This document shows, piece after piece, positions 50,801-59,865 of a stretch of DNA of 64,000 bases. The translations under genes and the position numbers were made by a program. Position 1 is the stretch's first letter. The number at the start of each line of letters is the position of its first letter. The notes below the pieces were generated by a model. The model saw only the letters and a list, made by a program, of their open reading frames with translations, ran no database searches and was not told the DNA's origin. Source of the DNA: JAVBPR01 sp031549485 (GTDB taxonomy: Bacteria; Bacillota; Clostridia; Oscillospirales; Feifaniaceae); NCBI GenBank assembly GCA_031549485.1, contig JAVBPR010000004.1, positions 1 through 64,000 of the forward strand. The letters run 5' to 3'.

Positions 50801-53800
50801 AACCTCCTAAGCATGCCGCAGCTTCCGTCTACTTCATACACATATGACAGCCGCTACGGATACCCGACATATGTAATGCAGGAGCATTCGGGAACAGTAG
50901 AACAATATACGTATACGCAGCTTTCGCAGGATGGCAAAACCTCTGCATCCAAAACTGAGTATGAACATAAACTTCTGTCAAACGGAAACGCATACGCGCC
51001 GTATGATATGCTGCGCGGCAACGAAAGTTATGCGTTTTCTGATAAAGGGCAGTTACTTTCAAAGACAGAAAATATCTATGTCGATTACGGCTCAAAACAA
51101 AATATTTACCATGACGGAGAGCTTTTTGAAGCCCCGATTATAGACTATTACACAGCTTTTACAACCGCTTATGAATATTATCAAAACGGAATGCTTAAAA
51201 AGCAGGACGCGGGCGCGGGCGATTCCGACATCTATACCTACGATGATATAGGGCGAATACTTTCGGTAAACAGCGGAGGAAATACCACAAGTTACACATA
51301 TAACGCCGGCGGGCGCATCACATCAGTTACCGCGCCGGACGGTGCCGAGACAGCTATAGAATATGATTATGTAAATAATGCACAGGTTATAACGGCGCCG
51401 GAAGGGGCGTCAGGTACCCGCGCCAAAGTGAAATATGAATTTAACAGTTTCGGAGAGGTCGTCACCGAAACAGATATTACCGATCCCGGAAGCCCGGTTA
51501 TCCTTGCAACCAACGAGTACGACAATATAGGCAGAAAGGTGAAAGAGTATAATAACCAGACCGAAAATTCGGGCGGCTATATCGCCTATACTTATGACGA
51601 ACAAGGCCGCCGGCTGACTAAAAAAATTCACAGCAAAAACGGCACAATGATATATAATGAGGGAACAGGCTATAGTTCCGACAGCTCCGGCAGCATGTAT
51701 GCAACCTATGTTTATTCGGGAAACAGCGGACAGCCGAACCTCGCAAATGTAGAACATTACGACAGGTTCGGGCGCATATATTATCATAATAACGGTCGGG
51801 CGGGATATAACATCGTCACCGATAAATGGGGCAATATCACCGCCGGATACGGCAGTTTTATCGAATATGATAATATTTATGAAGAGGAGTCAAGCGAGTA
51901 TACCTATTCCGACTCGGGATATACAGGCGATAAATCATATTACGACTCGCGCGGGAATATGGTCTGCAACATCAAAAACGGCGTCAAGACCATATATGAA
52001 TACGACCATAAAAACCGCCTAATAAAAGAGGAAATCCCGGCAACAGGTATCTTTAAAACGAACGCCTATGACTCCAAAGGCAACCTGACCGAGCAAAATG
52101 CAAACGGCACGGTGACAAGATATACATATGACAGCTGCGGCAGAGCGCTTTCGGTTATAACCGATGCAACAGGCACGCCGTATTACACCCAGTATGCTTA
52201 CGACAAGCTCGGCAATGTTATAAAGTGTTATACAGGCCAGGCGGGCCTGCTCACCCTCGAGGAAGACGGCAGCGTCAGCGCCGGCACTCCCGATGTGGTT
52301 TTAAGTTATACTTACGACCGCGCGGGCCGGCTTTTGTCCGAGACCGACGGGATGGGCGCAGTAGAAAGCTATGTCTACGACAAAAACGGCTTTATGCTAC
52401 AGAAGACAAAGAAATCCGGGATAAAAGAAATTTACACATACACCCCAATGGGGCAAATGTTGACCTATAGTGTATGTGCCACGGGAAGCCAGTATGTCAA
52501 CAAAATCGAAAGCTATACATATTATCAAAACGGTCTTCTTCGCAGCACGACGCAAAACGGCGGTCCGTACCCGCGAGAGTATATGTATGCATATAACGCA
52601 GACGGCAGCATAGCGCAGGAGATAGAGCCGCTTGCGGATTATTGCCAAGGAGCGGCAAAGAAAACCTACGGCTACGATAATCTCGGGCAGGTCACGCGGA
52701 TTGATATGGGAATACTGGATCCGTTATCACAAAATTATGAAACCCGCTACTCGGTGGGCTATGCATATTCAGGAAATAATCTTAAAGCGGTTTATGATTA
52801 TGTGCAAAATATAACCCAGCCGGTAAGGACATATACCTACGACAGCAGCGACCGCCTTTTAAAAGACGGCAGCATAAAGTATGAGTATAACGGAAACGGG
52901 CAGATAACAGCGGAAAAAGACACTCTTCAAAATAAGACCTTGGCGACATATCAGTATAATGACAAAGGCCAGCTGCAAAGCAAAACAAACAGCTTTGGCA
53001 CGGTCACGGTAAACGAAAGCTATACTTACGACGGGCAGGGACGCCTTCTTACGGCGGGGAGCGAAAGCTATACCTATGACCGGCGTGGGAACAGGCTTAG
53101 CAAGGCGAAAAACGGAGTCACCACAAGTTATGCCTACGATAAAGGAAACAAACTTCTGACCGAAACAACAGGTGGAAGCGTAACGAGCTATGGCTATGAC
53201 GGAGACGGGAATAACATAACGGTCACCGGCGGGATAACGCGAAGGTATAACGCGAAGAATCAGATGGTATATGAAAAAGCGCCGGGCTACAAAAACGGCT
53301 GGGCGGAATATGGGTATCACCCGAGCGGCTTAAGGGCGACCAAATTCGAGGGCGAGATGGTTGACGTAGTGCCGTGGAATGATATAATTAATTATTATAT
53401 CTGGGCTGGTGATAAGCTGATAAGCGAGACTGACGGAGTTCAGGAAAGATGCCTTGAAAAGCCGTTGTTGCCGGGAGGGCAAAGATGCCCGAACCCATAC
53501 GAATATACATATTTAACAGAAAACACAAACTACATCTATGGTAATGGGCTGGTGTCCCAGTATAAGCTCGGTTATGAACTGTGGTGGGGCGAAGTCCGCA
53601 GCAACGATATGATGAGCTATCATATAGACTACATGCTGCTTGTGGGAAAAACGACCGAGAAAAAGCTGAATGTAACAACAAACGCCATGGGCGATGTCTC
53701 GATGCTGACCGAGGCATATTCATACGCGACCAAGGCGCTTGATTACAGCGCATTTGGGGATAGCGTAACCGTCACCGGAACAACCGGAACAGGCGGGGCG

Positions 53801-54370
53801 AATATATCGACGCCGTTTGGATATAGGGGAGAGTACAAGGATTCCGAGACGGGAAATATTTATCTTAGGGCGCGGTATTACAGCCCAGGGCTTGGGCGAT
53901 TTACAACATCCGATCCCGCTAAAGCCGACGGCTATAACTGGTATAGCTACTGCGGTGGAGATCCGGTGAATAAGATTGATCCGAGCGGCAGAGAGGCAAT
54001 AACTGTTACAGCAGGATTAGGAGCCGCGGCTATTGCAGCAGCAAAAGCAGCTGGAATTGTTATATCAGTTGCAACAATTATTGCTGGAGTAGAAGAGTTA
54101 GTCAAATATATAGAAGAAAACAAGCCGATATTTTATGCAGTTAATGGACATTCCTTTAGTAAAATGAAACAAATATCGCCACTTAATGCTTTAATAAGAG
54201 TTTTTAGAGGTCAAAATGTGTATACTCCAGGAAGAATTGTAGCGAAATCGTTAGCGGCTGTAGCTAGTTTTGGTAAAAGCCCTGTTCACGATAGTCTAAA
54301 TTATAATTCACATTATCACTTGCACGGCCGTCGAAATGGTGCACACATCTTTTATGGAATTGTTAAGTAG
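47882..54370 (+). CDS. Full-length secreted Rhs/YD-repeat polymorphic toxin
   Basis: The 2,162-residue protein shares the signal peptide of the mini-Rhs genes, then has a 90-residue acidic low-complexity stretch (DDNSDESGSGDDEKLD), an Rhs N-terminal region with CPVCHSSL near residue 515, and dozens of YD repeats from about residue 1110 to 1840 (YTYDDIGRI, YTYDSSDRLL, SYTYDRRGNRL). The Rhs core lies at about 1970-2040. The C-terminal 120 residues hold a hydrophobic helix (GLGAAAIAAAKAAGIVISVATIIAG) and HSFSKMK...HYHLHGRRNGAHIFYG, a toxin-like tip with clustered His and Arg that I cannot place. The YD shell normally encapsulates the toxin. The last 380 bases are AT-rich against the GC-rich YD part. 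Confidence 0.92.
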   Translation: MKRLTAIILLFAMVITFSPMQALAEEGGIGGAVAAGEPLDTTENGGSAEDEKSPPDDNSDESGSGDDEKLDSDDETGVGDDNKTEGDSEEINPEDDAETPEDDEDAEKDQNKIEKGKWPFPAETEEGIKILTPEEAEAIEENEPAEIPELPNLAEEEYAALLESERLAQEEIAAGLPGETDAFLYKERVGKAVTEYNAGVGFVVIGDFELDTKTSLKPISPIYPGKEKEIKTTISDDEFLTLLNLSDKQGKELSAGERSLIRKVFDMPDVFTGEEISVQTAVNEAVDLSARGFSDAEIATSVKNGTADDKIAAFDENAELEAEETADADLAELRETLENSGATEAEIEETLELAEAAAAATGTSVGSLGYAGAAGVSSYVGAPVSGYSGTSEFIDTFDGKLVITLPTAHLPGTAGLDLDLSLRYDSNRAAFYGQTGKITCKDHQDKVATASLSYKATTQNYNGRIIDKMFYPHQDNLRFSKEFKAEAENFDIIPYVSGLGTNTITAYDYYTIYSSQVCPVCHSSLTGVNNALPISEFDKAMSAGTGWFFNFTYVARSPLGGIKTLYLADGRRFELAEDTSGNIYFKDYLLDDVKISYGQFVQFSNQIGYLVSYVDGKKEFLTPDGNIRKIIDRFDNTISFDYVNINNNPGIKITDSCGREINIYNETTANGIDIKVALPDNGMLTYSLTKRTDLEIPAYTYIEQVAGSDIESYIEYASYGYPSQKGEYILSSFTDAAGVVMNFEYDIKDSKFNINGKRDGLSSDFALNKYAALKKITFASGFTSEYRYGTRTVDYLTPGTMQRFQVVERKNIENGIAKERYQYGYGNDNYNMTYRHYPDMSENSDCIRKNLFYEATYAEISNGLFMREFDLYGSAKTEVATGKKTSYIINPQGFITDFKVEANNKLSETGSFTYPRISNVMLPLPLTKTSEIYDSNGQYAHGGAYERNEYTFTGQISRHWAMGAPAPQYDEDGNLLSMPQLPSTSYTYDSRYGYPTYVMQEHSGTVEQYTYTQLSQDGKTSASKTEYEHKLLSNGNAYAPYDMLRGNESYAFSDKGQLLSKTENIYVDYGSKQNIYHDGELFEAPIIDYYTAFTTAYEYYQNGMLKKQDAGAGDSDIYTYDDIGRILSVNSGGNTTSYTYNAGGRITSVTAPDGAETAIEYDYVNNAQVITAPEGASGTRAKVKYEFNSFGEVVTETDITDPGSPVILATNEYDNIGRKVKEYNNQTENSGGYIAYTYDEQGRRLTKKIHSKNGTMIYNEGTGYSSDSSGSMYATYVYSGNSGQPNLANVEHYDRFGRIYYHNNGRAGYNIVTDKWGNITAGYGSFIEYDNIYEEESSEYTYSDSGYTGDKSYYDSRGNMVCNIKNGVKTIYEYDHKNRLIKEEIPATGIFKTNAYDSKGNLTEQNANGTVTRYTYDSCGRALSVITDATGTPYYTQYAYDKLGNVIKCYTGQAGLLTLEEDGSVSAGTPDVVLSYTYDRAGRLLSETDGMGAVESYVYDKNGFMLQKTKKSGIKEIYTYTPMGQMLTYSVCATGSQYVNKIESYTYYQNGLLRSTTQNGGPYPREYMYAYNADGSIAQEIEPLADYCQGAAKKTYGYDNLGQVTRIDMGILDPLSQNYETRYSVGYAYSGNNLKAVYDYVQNITQPVRTYTYDSSDRLLKDGSIKYEYNGNGQITAEKDTLQNKTLATYQYNDKGQLQSKTNSFGTVTVNESYTYDGQGRLLTAGSESYTYDRRGNRLSKAKNGVTTSYAYDKGNKLLTETTGGSVTSYGYDGDGNNITVTGGITRRYNAKNQMVYEKAPGYKNGWAEYGYHPSGLRATKFEGEMVDVVPWNDIINYYIWAGDKLISETDGVQERCLEKPLLPGGQRCPNPYEYTYLTENTNYIYGNGLVSQYKLGYELWWGEVRSNDMMSYHIDYMLLVGKTTEKKLNVTTNAMGDVSMLTEAYSYATKALDYSAFGDSVTVTGTTGTGGANISTPFGYRGEYKDSETGNIYLRARYYSPGLGRFTTSDPAKADGYNWYSYCGGDPVNKIDPSGREAITVTAGLGAAAIAAAKAAGIVISVATIIAGVEELVKYIEENKPIFYAVNGHSFSKMKQISPLNALIRVFRGQNVYTPGRIVAKSLAAVASFGKSPVHDSLNYNSHYHLHGRRNGAHIFYGIVK

Positions 54371-54392
54371 TGAAATGTTGAGGTGATGATTT

Positions 54393-54857
54393 TTGAAATA
54401 TTTTACAAAACAATGGTATAAGAATTGTCAAAAAGGAACCGGAATTCATTTTGGCAAGAATAAAAGAGCATTAGAAGAATTAGAAAATCAGAATCAAAAA
54501 GCAATAAATGATTATTGTAAATATTATAAAGAAATTGAGCCGTATCTACCCGACTGTATAAATTCAATATTTAAGGACAATAAAATGCACGATTGCAAGA
54601 TAGTCAATAGCGGTTTTGTTGGCAAAGATTTTTTTATGGAAATTGATTCGAGAAATAGTTGTTGTTCATTAAAGAGGCTGACTTTTGTCAATGCTGAAAT
54701 TTTGACAAGAGATTTTGATTTTAGCGATGCATGTTGGCTCTATGATGAAATACTTCTTAGAAAAAACAAATACGAAATACAGATGCTTTTTTGGTCAAAA
54801 AGACATGAATTAGGGGAAGTGGAAATTGTTTTTGAAAGTATTATCGCGAAGCAGTGA
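54393..54857 (+). CDS. DUF4085-like protein, presumed immunity to the full-length Rhs toxin
   Basis: TTG start with GAGGTG seven bases upstream; 154 residues, soluble. It opens MKYFTKQWYKNCQ, the hallmark of DUF4085-type proteins as I recall them, and has KNKYEIQMLFWSK near the end. These are often found in toxin-immunity islands. It lies 22 bases after the rhs stop. Unlike the other presumed immunity proteins it is cytosolic, which suggests its toxin acts inside the target cell. Confidence 0.7.
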   Translation: MKYFTKQWYKNCQKGTGIHFGKNKRALEELENQNQKAINDYCKYYKEIEPYLPDCINSIFKDNKMHDCKIVNSGFVGKDFFMEIDSRNSCCSLKRLTFVNAEILTRDFDFSDACWLYDEILLRKNKYEIQMLFWSKRHELGEVEIVFESIIAKQ

Positions 54858-54909
54858 GATGAAGGAAGACGATGGGACGGTTTGAAGTGGACCTAAAAAA
54901 GTTTACAGA

Positions 54910-54936
54910 AAGACAAGGGGACGGTTCTGTTGTCTT
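54910..54936 (+). repeat. REP-like palindrome
   Basis: AAGACAA...TTGTCTT encloses GGGGACGGTTCTG. Similar short GGGACGGTTCT palindromes occur near REP-associated transposases in Firmicutes; a partial GGGACGGTT lies at 54874 too. Confidence 0.55.
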
Positions 54937-55215
54937 ATGAAATTACCTCGATAATCAGAGAAAAAAGGGCGAGGACAAGCCCCCACCCATTTACCAAAGT
55001 TGGCTTCCGCCGATGGCGAAAGCGCTAAGTTACATAATCATGCTCCTATCACCGATTTTCTCTGCGGAGAAAACCTGCGCCGCTTTGCGTCGCGCGGCTC
55101 TCGCGGGCGGAACCACCGGTTCCCCCACGTGCCCCCTCCCTGTCTCCGACGGGTTTGGAGCGATATATCGCGTCAAATTCCCGGGCGGCGCACGCTCCCG
55201 CACATTAATAATAAC

Positions 55216-55245
55216 AAAGAGGACGGCAAATTGCCGTCCTCTTTT
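55216..55245 (-). terminator. Terminator of the SLH protein gene
   Basis: AAAGAGGACGGCA pairs with TGCCGTCCTCTTT; on the minus strand TTGTTATT follows. Confidence 0.85.
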
Positions 55246-55279
55246 TAGAAGATTCCCAGGGAGGAGTAGTTCCGGGGAA

Positions 55280-58200
55280 TTATTTTAAGTAAGCTGCCAT
55301 GATTGCGCCGAAAGCCCAGTGGTCGCTTGGAAGATCGTCGAAAACAGGGGAAGCCGACGCTGCTTTGATGCCGATAATTCTATTGATTACCGTTACGAAT
55401 TCGGCGCGAGTCATCTGGGCGTCGGGCATGAAAGTGTGGTCGGGATAACCGCCGACGTAGCCGAGTTTTGCAAATTCGGCTACATATTTTTCCGCCCAGT
55501 GTCCGCTCATATCGCCGAAATCGCTTGTTTCGTCTTTAATGTCAAGCCCCAGAATGAGAGACATGGTTTTCACGAATTCCGCTCTTGTCAGTCCTCTTTC
55601 ACCGCCGAATGTACCGTCCGGGAAACCGCCGATTATTCCCGCGCCGACAAACAAAGAAACCAAATCGCGGTGCGCGTCGTCGACATCCGGGAAAGATTTT
55701 GCAGTAGGTGATTTTTCGATATCGTAGAGCGCGGCAAGGCTTTCGATCATCTCGTATCTTGTTATTGCAATATCCGGCTCGAAAAGATTTGTGGAATGAG
55801 CTTTAATATACTGCGCCGTGCTTGCGTTTTCTTTTTCGGTGATTTTCGGTGCGCGGACGGTATAGGTGTATGTCACGACATCACTCGGCGTACCTGCGAA
55901 AACAACAATCATTTTTATTGTGGTGTTTTCGGTGATTTCAATAGGCTCGCCTGTATAAAGGGTGCTGTTTGTCGTCGGCATCGAACCGTCGGTCGTGTAG
56001 TATATTTTGCCGGCATAATATCCGCTTGAAAGGGTAATCTGGCTGCCGCTTAACACTTCGCCCGACGAGGTGCTCGCCGCCGGAGGGGTGACCGGTATCT
56101 TTCCGCCGCCACTTTCGGTTCGAGGAAATTCGACCGTTACTACTCCGCTGTTCATAGCGTTTATTGCTGTGCCCTCATCCACTGTAAAGAAGTTCGCGCC
56201 TACACCGGTAAGGGTATAGTTATCGGTAGGAGTTAGGGTGATTGTCGCCGTGTAAATCGTATAGAACGAAAATGTCACCGGGTTATCGCTCCATGTGACC
56301 GTTCCGGTGTATTGCGGAGATGTGACAGCCGTAACCGGTATCGCACCGCGCGCGGGAGGGGTTACGCCGGGTATTGCGGCCAAATTTATGGCGGCTTTAT
56401 TAACCGTAATTGCCACCGTGCTTGTGGTAGGTGTAATGGCCTCGTAGTTTGCGGCGATGTCAGCGCTCGGGGTGAATGTTACCGAATATCCGCTGTTTGT
56501 AACGGTCGGAATAGTTGTGCCGGTTGTCCATGCAAATGTGCCGTACTCGGTAGAACCTCCGGTCAGCGCGGAAGTCGAAAGCGCCGCTTCGTAAGTAATT
56601 GCCGTTGACGTCGGCCAGTTGATGGTCGGAGCGGCGGCCCTGTTAACCGTAATTGCCACAGTGCTTGTAGTTGTCGTGATTGTATCATAGTTTGCAATAG
56701 TGGCGGCACTCGGAGTAAATGTTACCGAATATCCGCTGTTTGTAACGGTCGGAATAGTTGTGCCGGTTGTCCATGCAAACGAGCCGTACTCGGTAGAGCC
56801 TCCGGTCAGCGCGGAAGTCGAAAGCGCCGCGCCGTAAGTTATCGCCGTCGAAGTCGGCCAGTTGATGGTCGGAGCGGCGGCTCTGTTAACCGTAATTGCA
56901 ACAGTGCTTGTGGTGGTTGTAATTGTATTATAGTTTGCAATAGTGCTGGCGCTCGGAGTAAATGTTACCGAATATCCGCTGTTTGAAACGGTGGGAATAG
57001 TTGCGCCTGTCGTCCATGCAAATGTGCCGTATGAGGTAGAACCGCCGGATAGTGTCGATGTTGAAAGCGCCGCGCCGTAAGTTATCGCCGTCGAAGTCGG
57101 CCAGTTGATGGTCGGAGCGGCGGCTCTGTTAACCGTAATTGCCACAGTGCTTGTAGTTGTCGTAATTGTATTATAGTTTGCGATAGTGCTGGCACTCGGA
57201 GTAAATGTTACCGAATATCCGCTGTTTGTGACGGTGGGAATAGTTGCGCCGGTTGTCCAGGCAAATGTGCCAAATCCGGTAGAACCGCCGGATAGTGTTG
57301 ATGTTGAAAGCGCTGCGCCGTAAGTTATCGCCGTCGAAGTCGGCCAGTTGATGGTCGGTGCGGCAGCCTTTGCAACATTCACCGTGATATTGCCTGTTGC
57401 GGCAGTATAGTCTCCGCTTGGATCGGTATATGTTGCTGCGAAGGATTGGTTGTCGCCCGCACTAAGCGAAGTTGCGGGAGAATTCCAAGTGTAGCCTGCC
57501 GGCAGAGAAACATCTGCAAGAGTAAGGGTAGGGGTATAGGTTGCGCTTCGCGCTGCGGGAGAGCCGAAAGAGCCGGTGCCTTTTGTAAAGGAATAGTTTA
57601 AGGCGCTGCTGGTAGATCCGTTATATACCGAAGTATTGCCGCTGTATTCCACCGTCAAACTATATGTATCGGTTGCTCCCGAGGCGGAAAAAGATGTGCT
57701 TGCCGTGGGGAGAGTAACGGTGGCTATCGTATCAGTTCCTTTTTTAAAGGTAAGCGTGCCGGTTGCGTCGGCGGGCAAACTGCCTGCTGTCAAGGTAACG
57801 CTTCCCGGTCTTGTTTGTCCGCCGGCGGGATTTGCAGAAAGGGTTACCGATGTGGAAAGCTTATTTACAGTGACTGTAGCGGCGTTGCTTGTGGTGTTTC
57901 CGTCGGCGCTTTGGACAACGCAGGTATAGCTTCCCGAGTCACCGGCAACGGCGGACGAAACTGAATAGGTAGCGCTTGTTGCGCCCGATATATCGGTGCC
58001 GCCTTTTTTCCATTGATACCCGCTTATTGCCTCGCTTCCGGCGGTCGCCGTAACCGAAAGGGAAAAGGACGCCTTAGCGTTAACGGTCGTGCCTTGAGGC
58101 TGTGCGGTAATGGTCGGAGGGGTAGGCAGCACATGCAGGGGATAACCGCGGTTTACGCCCGCTGTGATTTTCCATGGGCGATCGCCTGCGACACGGCCGC

Positions 58201-59749
58201 CGGTTAAGGCGGTCAAAAGCTCGGCGGATAAGCCGTCGCCTTGCTGAGTTCCGCTTTGGTTTTTAAAAACTGCTCCGTCAAGATAAAAACAATTTTCAAC
58301 GGTACTACCGGCGTTGATGCTACTGACGATTGGTCCTACAAAAATACTCCCGGATACTGCCCCGGTTGTATATGAATTCTTAATTGTTCCTGATACATGA
58401 AAAGAACCGACGAGTCCGCCGGAATAGGTAGCGGTGGTAATTGCAGGATTCGTGACATTAATTCTGCTATAGCAATTTTGCACGGTACTCTCATGAATTA
58501 TTCCTGCAATTGCGCCCGCCGCCCTTGCATCGGTAACATCAATTACACCGCCGACAATGCCGACATTTTTTATAACTGATGACTCAATGCGGCCAATTAA
58601 ACCTACTTTCGAATGGGTGGGAGTCGAAAAGATATTCATGTTTTTAATGAGAAATCCTTTGCCGTCAAAATTACCTTTAAAGAAGTCCGAAGTATTTAGA
58701 TGTAATCCAATTGGCACCCATTCCTTTCCGGCAAGGTCGATATCGTTTGCAAGAATAATGGTGTTCCCGGAAAATTTATTGACGCCGTCGTTGCACTGCG
58801 CCGCAATCCACGCAAGCTGTTGCGGCGTGGTGATGGTGTAAACATTATTAACCGGGGTGACTGCGGTTACGTCGGTTGACCAAAGGGGCATCGGGATAGG
58901 TGTATGAAAGGGATAACCGCCATTTACGCCTGCTGAAATATTCCAAGAGCAGTCGCCTGTTGTAATCCCGGCTGTCAAAGCTGTTAAAAGCGCGGCGGAA
59001 GTGCCATCACCTTGCTGAGTTCCGTCATGTTTTTTAACAACGCCGCCGTCAATATAAAAACAATTTTCAACGGTACTACCGGTTTGATTATATAATATGC
59101 GTCCTGTCAAGTCTGCTGAAACGCTTCCGGTGGCATATAAGTTTTTAAGGGATGAGTCTAAAAGTGTAGAGACGAGACCTCCTGCCCTAGTCATTGGTGA
59201 GGCGACACTATCATTAGTAACATTTATTCTGCTATAACAATTTTGAATTGTTGAATAGACAGCGTTTCCGCAAATTGCACCCGCAGTATATGCATCGTCA
59301 ATATCAATTTCGCCACTGACAATGCCGACATTTTTTATAACTGCATTATATGCTGTGCCGATTAGCCCTACACCGTAGGCATCAAAAAAAGTGGAATAAA
59401 TTTTCATGTTTTTGACTACATAGCCTTTGCCGTCAAAAGTGCCTCGAAAAAATTTCCCGCCAACAGCCGTGTCAAGACCCATGGGTACCCACTCTTTGCC
59501 GTCAAGGTCAATATCATGTGCAAGTACAATGGTTTTCCCTAAAAAATTTGCACCGCCGTTGCACTGCGCCGCAATCCACGCAAGCTGTTGCGGCGTGGTG
59601 ATGGTGTAAACATTATCAACCGGAGTGACAGCGGTAGTGTCGGTTGACCAAAGGGGCATCGGAGCCGCAGATGCCGGGGGCGACATTGCGGGAAGCATCC
59701 CCGCCATCATAGCAAAAGATAAGAGAATCGCAAAAATTCGCTTTTTCAT
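55280..59749 (-). CDS. Large SLH-domain surface protein with Ig-like repeats
   Basis: The 1,489-residue protein has a signal peptide (LLSFAMMAGMLPAMSP), two tandem copies of a GLUG-type domain of about 255 residues (PQQLAWIAAQCN in each), Ig-like domains to about residue 790, and four 81-residue repeats (INWPTSTAITYGAALS) to about 1117. A chitobiase-C-like domain (IYYTTDGSMPTTNSTLYTG, about 1233-1296) and three SLH modules (about 1320-1489; FPDVDD, GGFPDGTFG, GGYPDHTFMP) end it. SLH modules bind pyruvylated wall polymer, so it is an outer-surface protein, likely an adhesin or S-layer-associated fibre. AGGAG lies upstream of the ATG. Confidence 0.9.
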   Translation of the reverse strand: MKKRIFAILLSFAMMAGMLPAMSPPASAAPMPLWSTDTTAVTPVDNVYTITTPQQLAWIAAQCNGGANFLGKTIVLAHDIDLDGKEWVPMGLDTAVGGKFFRGTFDGKGYVVKNMKIYSTFFDAYGVGLIGTAYNAVIKNVGIVSGEIDIDDAYTAGAICGNAVYSTIQNCYSRINVTNDSVASPMTRAGGLVSTLLDSSLKNLYATGSVSADLTGRILYNQTGSTVENCFYIDGGVVKKHDGTQQGDGTSAALLTALTAGITTGDCSWNISAGVNGGYPFHTPIPMPLWSTDVTAVTPVNNVYTITTPQQLAWIAAQCNDGVNKFSGNTIILANDIDLAGKEWVPIGLHLNTSDFFKGNFDGKGFLIKNMNIFSTPTHSKVGLIGRIESSVIKNVGIVGGVIDVTDARAAGAIAGIIHESTVQNCYSRINVTNPAITTATYSGGLVGSFHVSGTIKNSYTTGAVSGSIFVGPIVSSINAGSTVENCFYLDGAVFKNQSGTQQGDGLSAELLTALTGGRVAGDRPWKITAGVNRGYPLHVLPTPPTITAQPQGTTVNAKASFSLSVTATAGSEAISGYQWKKGGTDISGATSATYSVSSAVAGDSGSYTCVVQSADGNTTSNAATVTVNKLSTSVTLSANPAGGQTRPGSVTLTAGSLPADATGTLTFKKGTDTIATVTLPTASTSFSASGATDTYSLTVEYSGNTSVYNGSTSSALNYSFTKGTGSFGSPAARSATYTPTLTLADVSLPAGYTWNSPATSLSAGDNQSFAATYTDPSGDYTAATGNITVNVAKAAAPTINWPTSTAITYGAALSTSTLSGGSTGFGTFAWTTGATIPTVTNSGYSVTFTPSASTIANYNTITTTTSTVAITVNRAAAPTINWPTSTAITYGAALSTSTLSGGSTSYGTFAWTTGATIPTVSNSGYSVTFTPSASTIANYNTITTTTSTVAITVNRAAAPTINWPTSTAITYGAALSTSALTGGSTEYGSFAWTTGTTIPTVTNSGYSVTFTPSAATIANYDTITTTTSTVAITVNRAAAPTINWPTSTAITYEAALSTSALTGGSTEYGTFAWTTGTTIPTVTNSGYSVTFTPSADIAANYEAITPTTSTVAITVNKAAINLAAIPGVTPPARGAIPVTAVTSPQYTGTVTWSDNPVTFSFYTIYTATITLTPTDNYTLTGVGANFFTVDEGTAINAMNSGVVTVEFPRTESGGGKIPVTPPAASTSSGEVLSGSQITLSSGYYAGKIYYTTDGSMPTTNSTLYTGEPIEITENTTIKMIVVFAGTPSDVVTYTYTVRAPKITEKENASTAQYIKAHSTNLFEPDIAITRYEMIESLAALYDIEKSPTAKSFPDVDDAHRDLVSLFVGAGIIGGFPDGTFGGERGLTRAEFVKTMSLILGLDIKDETSDFGDMSGHWAEKYVAEFAKLGYVGGYPDHTFMPDAQMTRAEFVTVINRIIGIKAASASPVFDDLPSDHWAFGAIMAAYLK
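56400..57372 (-). repeat. Four tandem 243-bp repeats
   Basis: Copies begin at equal 243-base steps (the TCGGCCAGTTGATGGTCGG block recurs at 56611, 56854, 57097 and 57340). Identity is high, with small swaps such as GSTGFG/GSTSYG/GSTEYG, indicating recent expansion or homogenisation. Confidence 0.92.
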
Positions 59750-59811
59750 ATTATTACTCCTAAAAATTTAACTTGACATAAAATAGGTATTATATTACCC
59801 TTAGTATCACA

Positions 59812-59827
59812 TTAACGTGCACGTTAA
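59812..59827. promoter_or_regulatory. Perfect 16-bp palindrome, possible MerR-type operator
   Basis: TTAACGTGCACGTTAA lies between the divergent SLH and MerR genes, 39 bases upstream of the merR-type ATG; a second near-palindrome GGTATTATATTACC is at 59786-59799. TTGACA at 59773 could be a -35 element for the regulator gene. Confidence 0.6.
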
Positions 59828-59865
59828 AGTCAAGGAGTTTTTTGAAAAAATCGGAGGTTTATTAG

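Larger units (their letters stand above)
54858..55279. other. Gene-free right flank of the toxin array
   Basis: It holds a REP-like palindrome at 54910-54936, a GC-rich motif CTCTCGCGGGCGGAACCACC at 55099 that is repeated with changes at 29908, and a terminator at 55216. Two overlapping frames here have no ribosome binding site. No tRNA-Leu-end copy is seen, so the right border of the island is not defined. Confidence 0.6.

Noticed and set aside
56400..57372. Possible CRISPR or satellite array
   Set aside because: The 243-base periodicity is the in-frame protein repeat of the SLH protein.
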